NCBI GenBank assembly: GCA_002844335.1
Contig: CP019155.1
Span: forward strand, 310,001-374,000
Direction of reading: 5' to 3'
DNA length: 64,000 bases
Source: Haloarcula taiwanensis
Lineage (GTDB): Archaea; Halobacteriota; Halobacteria; Halobacteriales; Haloarculaceae
Below, in pieces: positions 7,593 to 16,515 of this stretch. A program made the translations under genes and the position numbers. How positions within the stretch are numbered: position 1 is the stretch's first letter; the number at the start of each line of letters is the position of its first letter. Under the pieces are notes generated by a model, which was not told the origin of the DNA, did not search any database, and worked only from the letters and a program-made list of their open reading frames with translations.

Positions 7593-8717
7593 TCACCCTT
7601 CCCGCGGGAACGGATCGCTGGCAAAGGGTTCCGTTCGCTCTTTGTCCGTGGCCAGACAGTCGTCAAGTTCACCGATGAGTGCATCCCCGTCCATCTCCTG
7701 CCCGATGAAGACGAGCCGCGTGGACGGGTCGTCGTTGCCCCACTCGCCGATGGGTCCCGCCTGAACAGACGGGCCGGCCTGACTCACGCCCAGCACCGTC
7801 TCTGGCCTGCTGGCGACCCACGCAAACCCCTTGGCGCGGACGATAGCACCGTCCCAGTCGTCGAGCCAGTCATTGAACCGACCGGGGTGAAACGGTGTGT
7901 CTCGCCGATAGATGAGCGACTCGACGCCGTGGGCCGCTGCGGCCGACATCTCGTCGTCGTGTTCGTGGTCGGCATGGCTCTCTGCACCCTCCGCCCCGGC
8001 TAATGCCTGTTTCCAGCCCTGCTCTCGTCTGGCCTCCTCGAAATCAAATCGTCCGGTCCCGAGCACGTCGTCGGGGTCGACGTTGCTGTATGTGGTTCGA
8101 TGGATGGACGCCCGGGGCTGGAGCGTTCTGATCGCGGCCTCCACGGATTCAAGCGCGTCGTCGGGGACCATGTCACACTTGTTCAGAAGGAGCACGTCAC
8201 AGAACTCTATCTGGTCGACCAGCACCTCGGTGAGCGGCCGCTCGGGATCGGGTGCAGTGTCCGGAAGCGATTCCTCGGGGTCGAACGCTTTCCAGAACCC
8301 GTAGGCGTCGACGACCGAGACCGTCGTATCCAGATGGAACCCCTCCGGGGGGTCGCCCCCGTCCGGCCCGACGGTCAGCGTTCTTGCGATGGGGATCGGC
8401 TCGCTGATGCCGGAGGCCTCGACGACTAGGTAGTCGAACGACCGTTCTTCGGCAAGTCGCGTCACCTCGGTGACGAGGTCATCCTGCAGTCGGCAACAGA
8501 TACACCCATTCGAGAGGTCTACGACGCCCTCCTCGCCCGTATCCGCCTCGTTCGCGAGAAGCTCGGCGTCGACGTTTATCTCCCCCATGTCGTTGACGAC
8601 GACGGCGATGCGCCTGTCGCCGGGCTCGCTCAGCAGCCTGTTGACCAGTGTCGTCTTCCCAGCGCCGAGGGGGCCGCTGATGACCGTCATCGGAATCGAA
8701 TCCGAGTCTGTAGACAT
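7593..8717 (-). CDS. CobW/COG0523-family GTPase, metal chaperone
   Basis: 374 residues. Walker A is GPLGAGKT at 15-22. The family's metal motif Cys72-x-Cys74-Cys75 is in SNGCICCRL. The guanine motif NKCD follows in LLLNKCDMVPDD, and a CobW C-terminal domain is present (RFNDWLDDWDGAIVRAKGFAW). A His/Asp-rich loop (HADHEHDDE) before that domain probably binds metal. COG0523 GTPases deliver zinc or cobalt to client enzymes, as ZNG1, YeiR and Nha3 do. Possible clients nearby are the zinc alcohol dehydrogenase and the creatininase-family enzyme; this is inference from proximity. The ATG at 8717 is preferred because a TATA-like box lies 29 nt upstream. Confidence 0.85.
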   Translation of the reverse strand: MSTDSDSIPMTVISGPLGAGKTTLVNRLLSEPGDRRIAVVVNDMGEINVDAELLANEADTGEEGVVDLSNGCICCRLQDDLVTEVTRLAEERSFDYLVVEASGISEPIPIARTLTVGPDGGDPPEGFHLDTTVSVVDAYGFWKAFDPEESLPDTAPDPERPLTEVLVDQIEFCDVLLLNKCDMVPDDALESVEAAIRTLQPRASIHRTTYSNVDPDDVLGTGRFDFEEARREQGWKQALAGAEGAESHADHEHDDEMSAAAAHGVESLIYRRDTPFHPGRFNDWLDDWDGAIVRAKGFAWVASRPETVLGVSQAGPSVQAGPIGEWGNDDPSTRLVFIGQEMDGDALIGELDDCLATDKERTEPFASDPFPREG

Positions 8718-8740
8718 GCTACCACAACGCACGTGTCAGT

Positions 8741-8750
8741 ACGTAATAAA
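8741..8750 (-). promoter_or_regulatory. TATA-like box of the CobW gene
   Basis: On the minus strand TTTATTACGT, centred about 29 nt before the ATG at 8717. It supports a leaderless start there rather than at the upstream in-frame ATG at 8732. Confidence 0.5.
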
Positions 8751-8889
8751 TCCGGGTCCGGAACCGGCTCGCAATTGTAAACTGTGGTTGCCAACAGCGT
8801 TTCTTTGTCCCATGTCAGAGTTGGAACACCCGGTCAGTACAGGGAACCCAGATATTATCATGTTGGAGCCTGACAACTCAAGCACATAA

Positions 8890-9030
8890 ATGCCAAACAG
8901 ACTGAAAGAAGCGATAAAACAGATTCAAATTGTCAAGGAAGAAGTAGACGACCGCGAAGTTTCTGCGGAGTTGGAGCAGGCACTGGAAGCGCTTGAAAAC
9001 GCGGTAGAGTCACTTGAAGACAACGAGTGA
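8890..9030 (+). CDS. Small helical (coiled-coil) acidic protein, 46 residues
   Basis: Starts MPNRLKEAIKQIQIVKEE and ends ENAVESLEDNE. Nearly every residue favours helix, with heptad-like spacing of Ile, Val and Leu (LKEAIKQIQIVKEEV, then LEQALEALENAVESL). The net charge is strongly negative. A TATTAT box at 8853-8858 lies about 34 nt upstream. No family is recognised. It could be a dimerising small protein or an adaptor. It lies between the CobW and creatininase-family genes and is transcribed toward the latter, but 173 nt separate them and the next gene has its own TATA box. Confidence 0.6.
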   Translation: MPNRLKEAIKQIQIVKEEVDDREVSAELEQALEALENAVESLEDNE

Positions 9031-9203
9031 TTCGTATCATCAGGGGATTCTGACTGGATCGGCCATGTTCAATTCGCATATCTACTTACCAATTTGGGTG
9101 TTCGAGTTTCAGGTGCGCTCCTGAATAGCGAGATCGCGCCAGAAACCACTGTAAAAGCCGCCGAGAGAACGGGCTTTATCTCGCCGCCTCCGGACATGTG
9201 ACT

Positions 9204-9935
9204 ATGAACCTACAGACGGAGACCTGGACTGATGTGGCGGATGTGGAGACGAATCTGGCGCTGCTTCCTGTCGGGAGTACAGAACAACACGGGCCACACG
9301 CCCCGCTCGGGACGGACACGCTCGACGCCGAGGCGGTCGCCGAACGCGGTGCCGAGCGCTACGACAACCCAGTCGTCGTCGCACCGGCAGTTCCCGTCGG
9401 TGTCGCCGAGGAGCATCGGGCCTTTTCAGGGACGCTATGGACCACCGAATCGACGTTCCGGTCCTACGTCCGGGACATCGTCGGGAGCCTCGCCAGCCAC
9501 GGCTGGGACCGCGTGGTGCTGGTCAACGGCCACGGCGGCAACATCGACGCATTGCGTGAAGTGTCGGGTCGGATAACCCGCCACGACGAGGCCTTCGCTG
9601 TCCCGTTCACGTGGTTCAACGCGGTCGGCGACCACAGCGCCGACATGGGCCACGGTGGACCGCTGGAAACCTCGCTGCTCCAGCACACGAACCCGGAGAC
9701 TGTCCACGAGGATCGGCTGGACCAGGCCGCAGACGGCGGCAGCGACCGCTGGGGAGAGTGGCAAAGCGGCGTCAATCTCGCGTTCGATTCCGACGAGTTC
9801 ACGGAGAACGGCGTCGTCGGCGACCCGCGCGAGGGCAGCGCCGGCCGCGGGGAGACGCTGCTGGAACTGGCCACAGAGTCGCTCGTCGACCTCCTTGACG
9901 AAATCGCGGACCGACCTGTTGGACCGCGTGAGTAA
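9204..9935 (+). CDS. Creatininase-family amidohydrolase
   Basis: 243 residues. The metal-binding pattern of the family is clear: Glu27 and His29 (GSTEQHGPH), Asp38 (LGTDTLDAEA), a His in LVNGHGGNID, and a Glu in GHGGPLETSLL. The family includes creatinine amidohydrolase, archaeal FAPy deformylase (ArfB, riboflavin and F420 synthesis) and mycofactocin MftE, so the substrate cannot be told from sequence by eye; ArfB is a serious option in an archaeon. The start at ATG 9204 is favoured by a TTTAT box at about -28; GTG at 9198 is possible. A second member of the family lies at 34863-35663 in a different setting. Confidence 0.8.
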   Translation: MNLQTETWTDVADVETNLALLPVGSTEQHGPHAPLGTDTLDAEAVAERGAERYDNPVVVAPAVPVGVAEEHRAFSGTLWTTESTFRSYVRDIVGSLASHGWDRVVLVNGHGGNIDALREVSGRITRHDEAFAVPFTWFNAVGDHSADMGHGGPLETSLLQHTNPETVHEDRLDQAADGGSDRWGEWQSGVNLAFDSDEFTENGVVGDPREGSAGRGETLLELATESLVDLLDEIADRPVGPRE

Positions 9936-10175
9936 GTGGTGAGGCAAAAGAAAATAAACTCTCTTAAAGTAACACTATCTGGACACACATCAAAACATTC
10001 CTTGCTTATTTACTTAGCAAATATCGGTACTGGGTTTACTACAGGACAAATTATATTCAAAAGAAGAATATAGAACCAGATACGGACTAAGTACTATTGT
10101 ATTTGCCGCACCTGTTGGGAGATGTCACAACACCACGCACATCTCAATGTGTTGGCTGCAAGCAGCCGCGCCGCC

Positions 10176-13100
10176 TCAGTCGTCGCCAGCGCCTCGCTTC
10201 CGGACCTGTTTTCCGCCGGCATCTGGCGTCCGAAGCACCGTCTCGTCCGTCTCCGGCCCCAGCACTTCCACCCGCACGCTCGACACTTTGTACTCGGGGA
10301 TGCCGGCGGTCGGGTCGAACGTCTCCCCGGTGAGCTTGTTGACCGCCCCCGCCGCGAAGTGCATCGGGATGAACAGCGTCCCCGGGCCGACGCGGTCGGT
10401 GACCTGGGCCTTGACGACGATGTCGCCCCGGCGGGACTCGACGCGGACGTATTCGCCGTCAGCGATTCTGAGCTTATCGGCCGTCTCGGGATGGACCTCG
10501 ACGAAGCTCTCGCCGACGTGGCTCATCAGCCCCTCGACGCGGCGCGTTATCTGTCCCGTGTGCCAGTGATACAGCACCCGCCCGGAGGTGAGCGTCAGCG
10601 GGTACTCCTCGTCCGGTATCTCGCCGGGGTGGCCGCCGTCCGCCGGGACGAAGCGGGCCTTCCCGTCCTCGAAGTTGAAGTTCCCCTCCTCGTAGTCGTA
10701 GAGGTATGGCGTGCCCTCGTGGTCCTCGTCCCAGCAGGGCCACTGCAGGCCGTGTTTCTCGCCGGATTCGAGCCGGTCGTACGTCACGCCGCCGTAGATG
10801 GGCGCGAGCGAGTTGATCTCGTCCATGACCTCCCGCGGGTGGTCGTAGTCCCAGTCGTAGCCGAGCCGACGGGCCAAGGCCTGCGTGATTTCCCAGTCCT
10901 GACGGGCCTTGCCCGGTGGCTCGGACGTGGGACGGACCCGCTGGATGCGTCGCTCGGTGTTGGTAAACGTGCCGTGTTTCTCCGGCGAGGTGGCAGCGGG
11001 CAGCACCACGTCGGCGTACTCCGCCGTTTCGGTCATGAAGATGTCCTGGACGACGAGGAACTCCATGTCCTCCAGCGCTTCGGCGGCGTGCTGGATGTCC
11101 GGTTCGGAGAGCGCGGGGTTCTCGCCGACGACGTACATCCCGCGGAGGTTCCCCGCGTGGGCCTCGGCGAGCATCTCCGGCACTTTTAGTCCGGGTTCCT
11201 CGGGCGGTCGCTCGCCCCACGCGTCGGCGAACTTCTCGCCGACCTCGTCGTCGGCCGGGTTCTGATAGCCCGGGAGACTCCCCGGCAGCGTGCCCATGTC
11301 GCCACCGCCGCCCTGGACGTTGTTCTGGCCGCGGAACGGCGAGAGGCCGGCCCCGGGCTTGCCGACCTGGCCCAGCACGAGCGCGAGGTCGGCCATCGCG
11401 ATGAGGTTCTCCGTCCCGTGGCTCTGCTGGGTCATCCCCATCGCCCAGCCGAAGACGACGCTGTCGGCCGCGGCGAGTGTCTCGGCCGCCGAGGCGAGTT
11501 CCTCCGGCGACACGCCCGCCAGTTCCTCGACTTTCTCGGGGGTAAAGGCCTGGACTTTCTCCCTGACCTCCTCGAAGTTCTTCGTGTTGCGCTCGATGAA
11601 GTCCTCGTCGTGGAGGTCGTTCTCGATGATGTAGCGAATCAGGCCGTTGAGCCAGGCCACGTCGTAGCCGGGGTTGGTTCGGGTGTACTGGTCGGCGTGT
11701 TCGGCGATGCCGACCTTCCGCGGGTCGAACACGACGAGGTCGGCCCCGTCGCGGACGTTCTGCTTGATGCGCGTGGCGAGCACAGGATGAGACTCCGTGG
11801 TGTTGGAGCCGCTGATGAGGTAGGCGTCGGCCTCGCCGATGTCCTCGTTGATGCGGTTGGTCATCGCGCCGTAGCCCAGCGTCTGCTGGAGCGCGGCGAC
11901 CGTCGAGGAGTGACAGAGGCGCGCGCAGTTGTCGATGTTCTTCGTGCCAAGCACCTGCCGGGCGAACTTCTGGACGAGGTACGCCTCCTCGTTGCTCCCC
12001 TTCGAGGAGGCCAGACAGCCCAGCGCGTCGATGCCGTGGTCGTCCTGAATCTCGGTGAAGCGCTCGGCGACGTAGTCGAGGGCTTCGTCCCAGCTCGTGG
12101 GTTCGAGTTCGCCGTCGTCGTTGCGAACCAGCGGCTCGGTGACCCGCCGCTCGCTGTTGGCGAACTCGTGGCCGAACTTCCCTTTCACGCAGGTCGAGAA
12201 GTTGTTCGCGGGCGCGTCGTCGGGGTCCTCGACCGGGACGACCCCGAGCGAGTCGCCGTCCTTGCCCCACATCTCGAACCGGCAACCGACGGCACAGAAC
12301 CCACAGGTGGTCTCTTCCTTGTCTATTTTCGAGAGGCGGTAATCGCTGACCGCGCTGGCGATGTCGAACAGGCGGCCCTCGGGCATCGTGTTCGCGGCGA
12401 TGCTCTCGGCGGTGTGTTCGCCGGCGAGGAAGGCTTTCTTTCCGTAGTCCTTGGCGATGTCGCCGGCCCGGCGCTTAGCCTGCGAGGCGAACCTGGCGAG
12501 GCCTGTTTTCTCCGTCGCTCTCGGGTCACCGGGCTCGAACCCGCGGTTGGGGGCGGTGGTGTCGTCGATGGTCTCGGCGTCCTCGTGTTCGATGACGGTC
12601 CCGATGGAGTTCCGTTGCGTGAAGCCCGGCAGCGGGAGCGTCGCCGCGCCGCCGATGCCCTTCTCGGTCAGCGAGCCGGTGGGGCAGACGGTGGCGCAGT
12701 GGCCACAGGAGACACACTCGGAGTCGTGCATCGTCTCGGCGTCGGACTGGAAGCCGATGCGGGTGTCCTCGCCGTGGCCCTCGATTCGGAGGACGCCCTC
12801 GACCTGCACGTCGTTGCAGGCGTCGACACAGCGGTTACAGAGGATGCACTTGTTGCGGTCTATCTGGATGAACGAGGAGGTGTCGTCGATGGGTTCGTAC
12901 TGGTCGCGCTCGTCGAAGACGCCATACCGGGGGTGATCGACGCCCTCGCTGATGGCGGCGTCCTGCAGCTCACAGCGGCCGTTGCCGTTGCAGGTGGTAC
13001 ACCGGAGGTTGTGGTTCGACAGCACGAGGTCGAGGTTGACGCTGCGGGCCTCCTCGGCGTCTGGAGTGTCCGTCGAGACGGTGAGGCCGTCTTCGGCGGG

Positions 13101-13484
13101 GAACGAACACGACGGGACGAGGCCGTGTTGCTCGGTCTCGACCATGCAGGTGCGACACTCGCTGCGCGGGCCGATTTCGTCGCTGCAGTCGCCGTCGCGG
13201 TCGTAGTAACACAGCGCCGGCACGTCCGCGTCGTCTTCGACGCCCTCGGCACCGGGGTCGACGCTGACGACCTCGTCGTCGAGGTCCTGTAAGGCGTCGA
13301 TGATGGTCGAGCCGGGGTCGACAGTGACCGGCTCGCCGTCGACGGTGAGCGTCGTCGGCTCGTCCGCGTCGGTCCCCACGTCGGGGTCGTTGGCGGTTCC
13401 GGTCTCGAACTCGCGGGTGACTGGCGTCTCCGGCTGTGGGTCGTGTAGGTCGGGCACTCGTGGAATCGATCTGTCTGTGCTCAT
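10176..13484 (-). CDS. fdhA: Formate dehydrogenase alpha subunit-like molybdopterin oxidoreductase with NuoG-like N-terminus
   Basis: 1102 residues. Order of domains: acidic leader; 2Fe-2S domain (Cys92, 110, 113, 126); His158-Cys162-Cys165-Cys171 cluster (HNLRCTTCNGNGRC); two 4Fe-4S motifs (Cys213/216/219/223 and Cys257/260/263/267); then the molybdopterin part with its own 4Fe-4S site (TCGFCAVGCRF, then STCVKGKFG). The residue that is Sec or Cys in formate dehydrogenases is Cys in ARLCHSSTV. A C-terminal molybdopterin dinucleotide-binding domain includes YPLTLTSGRVLYHWHTGQ. The family oxidises formate to CO2. The start overlaps the stop of the NuoF-like partner by 4 nt, so the two are translationally coupled. 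The acceptor may not be NAD (see partner). Confidence is high for the family, lower for formate as substrate. Confidence 0.85.
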   Translation of the reverse strand: MSTDRSIPRVPDLHDPQPETPVTREFETGTANDPDVGTDADEPTTLTVDGEPVTVDPGSTIIDALQDLDDEVVSVDPGAEGVEDDADVPALCYYDRDGDCSDEIGPRSECRTCMVETEQHGLVPSCSFPAEDGLTVSTDTPDAEEARSVNLDLVLSNHNLRCTTCNGNGRCELQDAAISEGVDHPRYGVFDERDQYEPIDDTSSFIQIDRNKCILCNRCVDACNDVQVEGVLRIEGHGEDTRIGFQSDAETMHDSECVSCGHCATVCPTGSLTEKGIGGAATLPLPGFTQRNSIGTVIEHEDAETIDDTTAPNRGFEPGDPRATEKTGLARFASQAKRRAGDIAKDYGKKAFLAGEHTAESIAANTMPEGRLFDIASAVSDYRLSKIDKEETTCGFCAVGCRFEMWGKDGDSLGVVPVEDPDDAPANNFSTCVKGKFGHEFANSERRVTEPLVRNDDGELEPTSWDEALDYVAERFTEIQDDHGIDALGCLASSKGSNEEAYLVQKFARQVLGTKNIDNCARLCHSSTVAALQQTLGYGAMTNRINEDIGEADAYLISGSNTTESHPVLATRIKQNVRDGADLVVFDPRKVGIAEHADQYTRTNPGYDVAWLNGLIRYIIENDLHDEDFIERNTKNFEEVREKVQAFTPEKVEELAGVSPEELASAAETLAAADSVVFGWAMGMTQQSHGTENLIAMADLALVLGQVGKPGAGLSPFRGQNNVQGGGGDMGTLPGSLPGYQNPADDEVGEKFADAWGERPPEEPGLKVPEMLAEAHAGNLRGMYVVGENPALSEPDIQHAAEALEDMEFLVVQDIFMTETAEYADVVLPAATSPEKHGTFTNTERRIQRVRPTSEPPGKARQDWEITQALARRLGYDWDYDHPREVMDEINSLAPIYGGVTYDRLESGEKHGLQWPCWDEDHEGTPYLYDYEEGNFNFEDGKARFVPADGGHPGEIPDEEYPLTLTSGRVLYHWHTGQITRRVEGLMSHVGESFVEVHPETADKLRIADGEYVRVESRRGDIVVKAQVTDRVGPGTLFIPMHFAAGAVNKLTGETFDPTAGIPEYKVSSVRVEVLGPETDETVLRTPDAGGKQVRKRGAGDD

Positions 13485-15004
13485 AGTTTCTCCGTGCAGG
13501 TGCCGCTGGGACAGCGGCCGTTCGTGTGGGCGCGGAACTCGGGTTCGAACTCGTCGATGGCGGTGGTCACCGGCCGCGGCGCGTGTGCGCCGGTCTGGCA
13601 GTTGCTCGATTGCCGCATCACCCGGCCCAGTTCGCGTATTTTGTCACTCTCGAAGGAACCATCGTACACGTCACGCAGGAGTTCAGCGAGCTGTTTTGTC
13701 CCCTCGCGACCGGGGACACACCGGCCGCTGTTCTCCGTTGACGCGAACCGGGCCCGCTTCCCGACCGTTTCGACAGCACATCGGTCGGTGTCGAACAGCT
13801 CGACGACGCCGTCGGTTCCGAGCCCGGCCGCCCGTAGCGACTGGGCAGTCGGCGGGACATCGAGGTTCCGGGTGATGCCACCGAGGACGCCGCCGACGCA
13901 GGCCATCTTGAACGAGCCGTCCATCTCGACTGCCTCGCGGGCCGCCGAGAGGCTGGCGCTGGACCCGAGTTCGACCGTCGCCGGTGCGGCCACGTCGCCG
14001 GTGACGGTCATGAGCCGCGTCCCGGGGTCCGCGGCGTCGGCGTCGAGGCCTCCGGGGTCGGCGACGGCCCGCTGGACCTGCGCGAACGTCCGCGGGGTGT
14101 GGACGACCGTTGGGCGGCCGTACAGCCCGTGTTTGGCTGGCGATGGCGGCTGGAGCCGCGGCTCGATGCGGTCGGCCCCTTCCAGCGCTTCGAGCGCCGC
14201 AGTCGGTTCGCCGGCGCGGAACTCGTCCGGGCCGGCCACCAGTTGCGGAACGACTGGCAGCGTGTCGGCGACCGCGTCTATGGCCTCTCTAAGGTCCGCT
14301 TGCAAGGCCGTCTGCGCTTCGTTTACGTAGATGACAGCGTCCTCGGCGGCTACGTGCTCGGCGACCGCCGCGATACCGTCGAGGACCGCCATTGGTGCGC
14401 CAGAGAGGAGGGTGCCGTCGCCCGTCGGGAGGCCGCTGGCGTCGTTGGCGTTGCAGACGACCACCGGGTCACCGTCGGCTGTGCTGGCTGTTTCCCACGT
14501 CTCGGCAATCGGTTCATCGGCGGCGGCGTCCCCGCGGCCTCGGCCCAGCAGCCCGGCTCCCGCTGCAGCGTCGGCGGTCTGCTCAGTCGAGACGAACGAC
14601 CAGTCGGCCGGGTCCAGCGGGGCGACCCAGCCACAGGGCCCCAGCACGTCACGGCGGCCGACAGAGAGCGGCCCCCGCTCCGGGACGGGAAGCGACGTCG
14701 TATCGGGGTCGTGTTCGGTGACCGCGTCTGCGGCAGCTGTCGGTACTGTCCCCGCTTCCAGTTCATCGACGAGGTCGCGGACGGTCGCTGGCGACGGGTC
14801 GCCGTAGAAGGCTGTCTGCCCGTCACTCGTAATCATCACCAGCGGTGTGGCCGCTGTGATGCCCGTCGGCCCCGTCCTGACGACCGGGACCGAGTCCGCC
14901 GCCGCCCGTGCCGCGGAGCGAACCCGGTTCCCGCTCTGTGACTGGCTCTCCGCCGACACGCGGACGACGGTCGAATGAGCGAGGGCCGTGGTTTCCTGTG
15001 TCAT
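13481..15004 (-). CDS. NuoF-like partner of the formate dehydrogenase, with eroded cofactor motifs
   Basis: 507 residues from ATG 15004 (TATA-like box 27 nt upstream). The order follows NuoF and the beta subunit of NAD-linked formate dehydrogenases: a thioredoxin-like segment (PLVMITSDGQTAFYGDPS), the flavin fold (VVVCNANDASGLPTGD, then SGAPMAVLDGIAAVAEHV), the SLBB-like part (TVTGDVAAPATVEL) and the C-terminal helical cluster domain. Key motifs are altered: the glycine-rich GRGGAGF loop reads GRGRGDAAA, and the 4Fe-4S site, normally SCGxCxPCREG, reads NSGRCVPGREG, keeping one of three Cys. FMN, NADH and cluster binding are therefore doubtful. It may be a structural subunit, or the complex may pass electrons to another acceptor. 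Confidence 0.75.
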   Translation of the reverse strand: MTQETTALAHSTVVRVSAESQSQSGNRVRSAARAAADSVPVVRTGPTGITAATPLVMITSDGQTAFYGDPSPATVRDLVDELEAGTVPTAAADAVTEHDPDTTSLPVPERGPLSVGRRDVLGPCGWVAPLDPADWSFVSTEQTADAAAGAGLLGRGRGDAAADEPIAETWETASTADGDPVVVCNANDASGLPTGDGTLLSGAPMAVLDGIAAVAEHVAAEDAVIYVNEAQTALQADLREAIDAVADTLPVVPQLVAGPDEFRAGEPTAALEALEGADRIEPRLQPPSPAKHGLYGRPTVVHTPRTFAQVQRAVADPGGLDADAADPGTRLMTVTGDVAAPATVELGSSASLSAAREAVEMDGSFKMACVGGVLGGITRNLDVPPTAQSLRAAGLGTDGVVELFDTDRCAVETVGKRARFASTENSGRCVPGREGTKQLAELLRDVYDGSFESDKIRELGRVMRQSSNCQTGAHAPRPVTTAIDEFEPEFRAHTNGRCPSGTCTEKL

Positions 15005-15026
15005 ACTCTGTGCGTCGTGCTGAACG

Positions 15027-15035
15027 ACTAAAAAC
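15027..15035 (-). promoter_or_regulatory. TATA-like box of the formate dehydrogenase operon
   Basis: Minus strand GTTTTTAGT-type box centred about 27 nt before the ATG at 15004. It supports that start over upstream in-frame codons. Confidence 0.5.
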
Positions 15036-15170
15036 CCCGGCCGAGTGATCGGATACATTGGGATCGTTTCCCGCTTCAAAACATTACGTATCTCTTGACT
15101 GATGAGAGAGCGATGGTCAGTTCAGTCCGTCGAAACAATGAGGGAGCGGAACGGTGTCACAAGCGAAACC

Positions 15171-15440
15171 ATGAACCCGCGATTCGAGGAAGTCAAGACG
15201 GAGGCGTCAGCCGCGATAACCGAATCCGACCTGCGCTCGGTGTACACAGGTATCATCCACGAGGACGGCCGCCACGAGTACTACTTCGGCAACGACACCG
15301 AGGAGGCCGCGGAACTCCGCGAGGCAGCGGCCATACAGCTCGGGATGTTGCTCCGCGTCCTTGCGGACCGCTCGGACAGCAGTGTCGACGAATTGACCGC
15401 GCTGGCTACTGAGCGGGCCGAGCAGATGGAGCTACGGTAA
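15171..15440 (+). CDS. Conserved-looking small protein, about 89 residues, unknown function
   Basis: From ATG 15171: MNPRFEEVKTEASAAITES, then LRSVYTGIIHEDGRHEYYFGND, then a helical acidic half (EEAAELREAAAIQLGMLLRVLADRS). It is a soluble alpha/beta mini-domain with haloarchaeal composition. In-frame ATGs at 15102 and 15138 would add 23 or 11 residues of lower quality. It is divergent from the formate-dehydrogenase operon and convergent with RidA. I do not recognise a function; proximity to the dehydrogenase is suggestive only. Confidence 0.6.
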   Translation: MNPRFEEVKTEASAAITESDLRSVYTGIIHEDGRHEYYFGNDTEEAAELREAAAIQLGMLLRVLADRSDSSVDELTALATERAEQMELR

Positions 15441-15461
15441 GATACGAACCGGCCCCCTTGG

Positions 15462-15842
15462 CTAGTCGGTGGTGGCGATAGCCTCGATTTCGACCGCTGC
15501 TCCCTTCGGGACCGCACCCACGCCGACGGCGCTCCGCGCTGGTGGGTCCGATTCGAAGAACTCGCTGTAGGCTTCATTGAATGCGTCGAAATCGTCGATG
15601 TCGTCGAGATAGACAGTGGTCTTGAGCACATCGTCGAGCGAGAGCCCGTCCGACTCCAGAATCGCCTCGACGTTGTGGAGACACTGCCGTGTCTGGTCGG
15701 CGACTGGTTCGTCGTCGAGCAGTTCGCCGTCTGTCGTTAGCGGGAGCTGTCCGGCGGTGATGAGGAGGTCGCCGTTCGACGTGGCCTGACTGTACGCGCC
15801 GACTGCGGCCGGTGCGTCGTCGGTGCTGATTGTTCGCTTCAT
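15462..15842 (-). CDS. ridA: RidA/YjgF-family enamine/imine deaminase
   Basis: 126 residues, the family's normal length. Family features: GAYSQATSNGDLLITAGQLPL near the N-terminus (shown in part), TRQCLHNVEAILESDG, DDVLKTTVYLDDIDDFDAFN, and the substrate arginine in PPARSAVGV with the C-terminal EIEAIA. RidA proteins hydrolyse reactive enamines and imines such as 2-aminoacrylate made by PLP-dependent threonine/serine dehydratases; one such enzyme is encoded at 54325. The start at 15842 gives the conserved N-terminus (MKRTISTDDAP). A second RidA lies in the operon at 27981-28355. Confidence 0.9.
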   Translation of the reverse strand: MKRTISTDDAPAAVGAYSQATSNGDLLITAGQLPLTTDGELLDDEPVADQTRQCLHNVEAILESDGLSLDDVLKTTVYLDDIDDFDAFNEAYSEFFESDPPARSAVGVGAVPKGAAVEIEAIATTD

Positions 15843-15932
15843 ACTCGGACAAACCTGCCCTCGTTGTATAAATCCCTGCCGTTGTAGGTCACGCTCACAC
15901 AACGTTCTCGGGCGCTTACCAGTTGTGTCCCG

Positions 15933-16343
15933 TCATTGATTGATGACGATAATCGCGGTCAGCGCCAGCCCGATGCCCGCGGCTTTGGTCAGGGTCATCG
16001 ATTCTCCGAAGACGATGACGCCGATGACTGCAGCAGTGATGAAGTACATCCCGCCGATGGTAGAGACCACCGATGTCGATCCCACTGTTACGCCGACGAA
16101 CGTCGAAACCACGCCGACGGCTGCCGCGACACCGGCCGCGCCGGCGAACAACAGCCCTCGATTCGTGACGACGAGCGACGCGTCAGAGACCGCGACGTAG
16201 ATGCCTGTGACGACCGTCGCGGCTGCATAGGAGACAAACGCCGCGGTTTCCGGGTCCATTGTGCTCGATGCGACGTTGCCAAACGCGATCCAGAACCCCC
16301 AGGCTATCATCGTCCCCAGTCCGAACAGGACGGCGGCGTTCAT
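15933..16343 (-). CDS. Half-length EamA/DMT-type membrane protein
   Basis: 136 residues with four to five hydrophobic helices, opening MNAAVLFGLGTMIAWGFW and ending GESMTLTKAAGIGLALTAIIVINQ. The GES-L-t-k-ag-ig-L-l-i-i pattern at the end is that of one EamA repeat. Full EamA carriers have two repeats (about 300 residues); half-size ones work as dimers, like the SMR and related families. Substrate unknown. The start at 16343 removes a charged ten-residue extension. Confidence 0.75.
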   Translation of the reverse strand: MNAAVLFGLGTMIAWGFWIAFGNVASSTMDPETAAFVSYAAATVVTGIYVAVSDASLVVTNRGLLFAGAAGVAAAVGVVSTFVGVTVGSTSVVSTIGGMYFITAAVIGVIVFGESMTLTKAAGIGLALTAIIVINQ

Positions 16344-16484
16344 CTGCCCGACCTCCGCGTGCGTCGGTTCCAACTCCGTTTACGTACTCCTGACGAACAG
16401 CGACACCTGGGACCGTACAATCGACGCATTGACACCATCGTACGGAGCCCATTGCCTTGAGTTCGGTGTCCACTCGCCGCGTGT

Positions 16485-16491
16485 TTTTTAT
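16485..16491 (+). promoter_or_regulatory. TATA-like box of the potassium channel gene
   Basis: TTTTTAT about 28 nt before the ATG at 16516, fitting a leaderless transcript. Confidence 0.45.
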
Positions 16492-16515
16492 GTCGACTCC
16501 GAGAACACTGTGACA

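Noticed and set aside
11895-11925. Selenocysteine at the formate dehydrogenase active site
   Set aside because: The codon for the catalytic residue in ARLCHSSTV is an ordinary Cys codon, and the frame is not interrupted.
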